Assembly (NCBI GenBank): GCA_041658565.1
Contig: JBAZZY010000004.1
Span: 1-64,000, forward strand
Origin: Actinomycetota bacterium
Lineage (GTDB): Bacteria > Actinomycetota > AC-67
DNA: 64,000 nt
Direction: 5' to 3'
Positions 62,846-64,000 of the stretch are shown here, in pieces; position 1 is the stretch's first letter; every line of letters starts with the position of its first letter. Under the pieces are notes generated by a model, which was not told where the DNA came from, did no database searches, and saw only the letters and a list, made by a program, of their open reading frames with translations. Both the position numbers and the translations under genes were made by a program.

Positions 62846-64000
62846 CTAATCCGCAGGGAGTTGCGGGGCAAATGCGTATTCCGCGGTTTCCCAGTACCGC
62901 GGCCACGGGCCGGGCGCGCGCGCACACCGCTCCGCGATCTCGGCCTCGGACCCCAGCACGATCTGCGTGGGTGCGGACCCGAGTCGCGCGAGATCCTCGT
63001 ACAAATCGATCACAGATCCGGGCCGGTCGTCGGGCGCGGCAACGTGGACGAACAGCGCGTGTCCGCCGTCTTCCCGACGAAGCTCGACCTGCCACTCGCG
63101 CGCGCGCTCGGAAGCGGCAGCCCCCGCGTCTCGAAGGTCAATCCACGAGCGACGTCCCTCCAGCGTAGCCAGATGCTGCCAGGCGCCGCGTACGACCGTC
63201 GGACCAATGCGCGGAACGTTTCGCCCGCAGTTCGGACACGGCTTGACCGTCATGCCGCCCAGCGCAAGGTCTCCGGAACGCCAGCGCGGTACCCCCCCGC
63301 CGCGGAACCCCAGCGGCGTCAGGGTGATCTCGCCGGGCGTCTCTTCGGCAAGCGCCTCGCCGGTCTCCGGCGAAACGACCTCGAGCACTTCCAGGTCGGG
63401 GAACGTGTGAAACCCGAACGTCTCGGTGCGACCCGCGGGAACGGCACACTCACCCCAGAGCACGCGCCCCTCTGCCACGCCGTAGGCGGCCGCGATCGCG
63501 GCGTCGCGCGCACCTGCGGCCAGCAGATCTTCGCCGACGGACGCCCGCTCCTCGATCGACAGCGAGCGGCCCACCGGAATCAGCACGCGTAGCCGCGCGA
63601 GGTCGGCGCCCGCATCACGCGCAGCGGCCACAAAGACCGCCGCCTCGTCGGCAGGAATCGCCACGGCCGTCGGCTGAACGTCGGCGAACCCTGCGACCGC
63701 GCGCGCCAGGTCCTGCCCGTCCCGACGATTGTGCACCGCGCTCATCCCAAGCCCGTGCGACATGTAGTAGATGCCCCAGAAGTCCAGCGACGCCGCGAAA
63801 GGAACAAGGTTCAACAAGGTGTCCTCGCGGGCGAGACCAACCAAATGAGCCAGGCGCGCGCCGGCGCGCGCCGACAGATCCAAGTCGTCGCGCGTATAAG
63901 CGACCGGAATTCTCCCGCCGGGCCCCGGCACCATGTGCACATGGATGGCCCGCGTCGCCGACTCGATGGCAAGTTGCTGCTCTTCCTCGCCGCCCAGGAG
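62846..64000 (-). CDS. Adenylate-forming (phenylacetate-CoA ligase-like) enzyme, C-terminal part
   Basis: The frame is open to the window edge, so the N-terminus is missing; about 385 residues are present. The visible part resembles the PaaK branch of the ANL superfamily: TRDDLDLSARAGARLAHLVGLA, WGIYYMSHGLGMSAVHNR, then YGVAEGRVLWGEC, the A5-A7-type core GEITLTPLGFRGGGVPRWRSGDLA, and CPNCGRNVPRIGPTVVR. The P-loop-like motif lies outside the window. The substrate is unknown. It is on the same strand as the amidase gene, 180 bases upstream. Confidence 0.78.
   Translation of the reverse strand, partial: LLGGEEEQQLAIESATRAIHVHMVPGPGGRIPVAYTRDDLDLSARAGARLAHLVGLAREDTLLNLVPFAASLDFWGIYYMSHGLGMSAVHNRRDGQDLARAVAGFADVQPTAVAIPADEAAVFVAAARDAGADLARLRVLIPVGRSLSIEERASVGEDLLAAGARDAAIAAAYGVAEGRVLWGECAVPAGRTETFGFHTFPDLEVLEVVSPETGEALAEETPGEITLTPLGFRGGGVPRWRSGDLALGGMTVKPCPNCGRNVPRIGPTVVRGAWQHLATLEGRRSWIDLRDAGAAASERAREWQVELRREDGGHALFVHVAAPDDRPGSVIDLYEDLARLGSAPTQIVLGSEAEIAERCARAPGPWPRYWETAEYAFAPQLPAD

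Overview
The window is high-GC DNA with dense, mostly minus-strand genes joined by ATGA/GTGA overlaps. It comes from an actinobacterium (Actinomycetota). The evidence is: a gene order that, from memory, parallels Mycobacterium tuberculosis recG-thiL-ddl-gpsA-fbiD-hupB-leuCD-gltX-leuB-serA-ilvCNB-gatBAC-ligA-mnmA-cysteine desulfurase; a coenzyme F420 gene (cofC/fbiD); an HU protein with a histone-H1-like Lys/Ala tail; a mycothiol-type maleylpyruvate isomerase fold; and many genes whose -10 box lies only 6-9 bases before the start codon, which suggests leaderless mRNAs. The ATP-type PEP carboxykinase, the multihaem cytochrome and the citramalate synthase suggest a deep-branching or environmental lineage rather than a mycobacterium. 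I cannot place it more precisely.

Layout. 1-4.6 kb: recG (cut by the window edge), a FakA-like kinase, rpmB, thiD, thiL. 4.7-7 kb: dodecin, pckA, a stand-alone Lrp effector domain. 7-13.7 kb: ilvA, ddl, a trans-sulfuration enzyme, gpsA, plsC, then cofC, a cold-shock-like protein and HU. 14-17.3 kb: a large secreted beta-propeller protein. 17.3-21.5 kb: an accessory redox cluster with a membrane polyferredoxin, a Met/His-rich anchored protein and a 13-haem cytochrome. It interrupts the conserved order. 21.5-24.7 kb: a 640-base gene-poor stretch, tRNA-Glu and tRNA-Gln, gltX and a fumarylacetoacetase-family gene. 24.6-31.7 kb: cimA, ilvE, leuB, an MDMPI-fold protein, a divergent HTH-cupin regulator with leuCD. 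31.7-34.2 kb: a toxin-type island (Xre/RES, Fic, a GNAT remnant). 34.3-42.7 kb: leuA, serA, an aminotransferase, ilvC, ilvN, ilvB, an isochorismatase-fold protein, all behind a leader peptide and attenuator. 42.9-49.2 kb: a small membrane protein, an ECF sigma factor with a membrane partner, ilvD, a DUF3352 protein and two zinc-ribbon membrane proteins. 49.2-55.6 kb: gatBAC, a secreted protein, an O-antigen-ligase-like protein, a TacAT-type toxin-antitoxin pair. 55.6-64 kb: ligA, a second Lys-rich protein, mnmA, a cysteine desulfurase, a peptidoglycan amidase and the C-terminal part of an adenylate-forming enzyme.

How the genes fit together. The core theme is branched-chain amino acid synthesis: ilvA and cimA both give 2-oxobutyrate (cimA together with leuCD and leuB), followed by ilvB/N, ilvC, ilvD and ilvE, and leuA, leuC/D, leuB for leucine. 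The ilvB operon carries a 17-residue leader peptide ending Leu-Val-Val-Leu-Val followed by an intrinsic terminator, so it is probably attenuated by Leu/Val supply. gltX lies directly upstream of tRNA-Gln and tRNA-Glu, and gatCAB is also present, which fits the indirect Gln-tRNA route. A cysteine desulfurase next to mnmA supplies sulfur for tRNA thiolation.

The most novel parts are the 13-haem cytochrome cluster, the ilv attenuator, the four-half-site operator of the TacAT module, and the ECF sigma factor whose membrane partner has no recognisable zinc anti-sigma motif.
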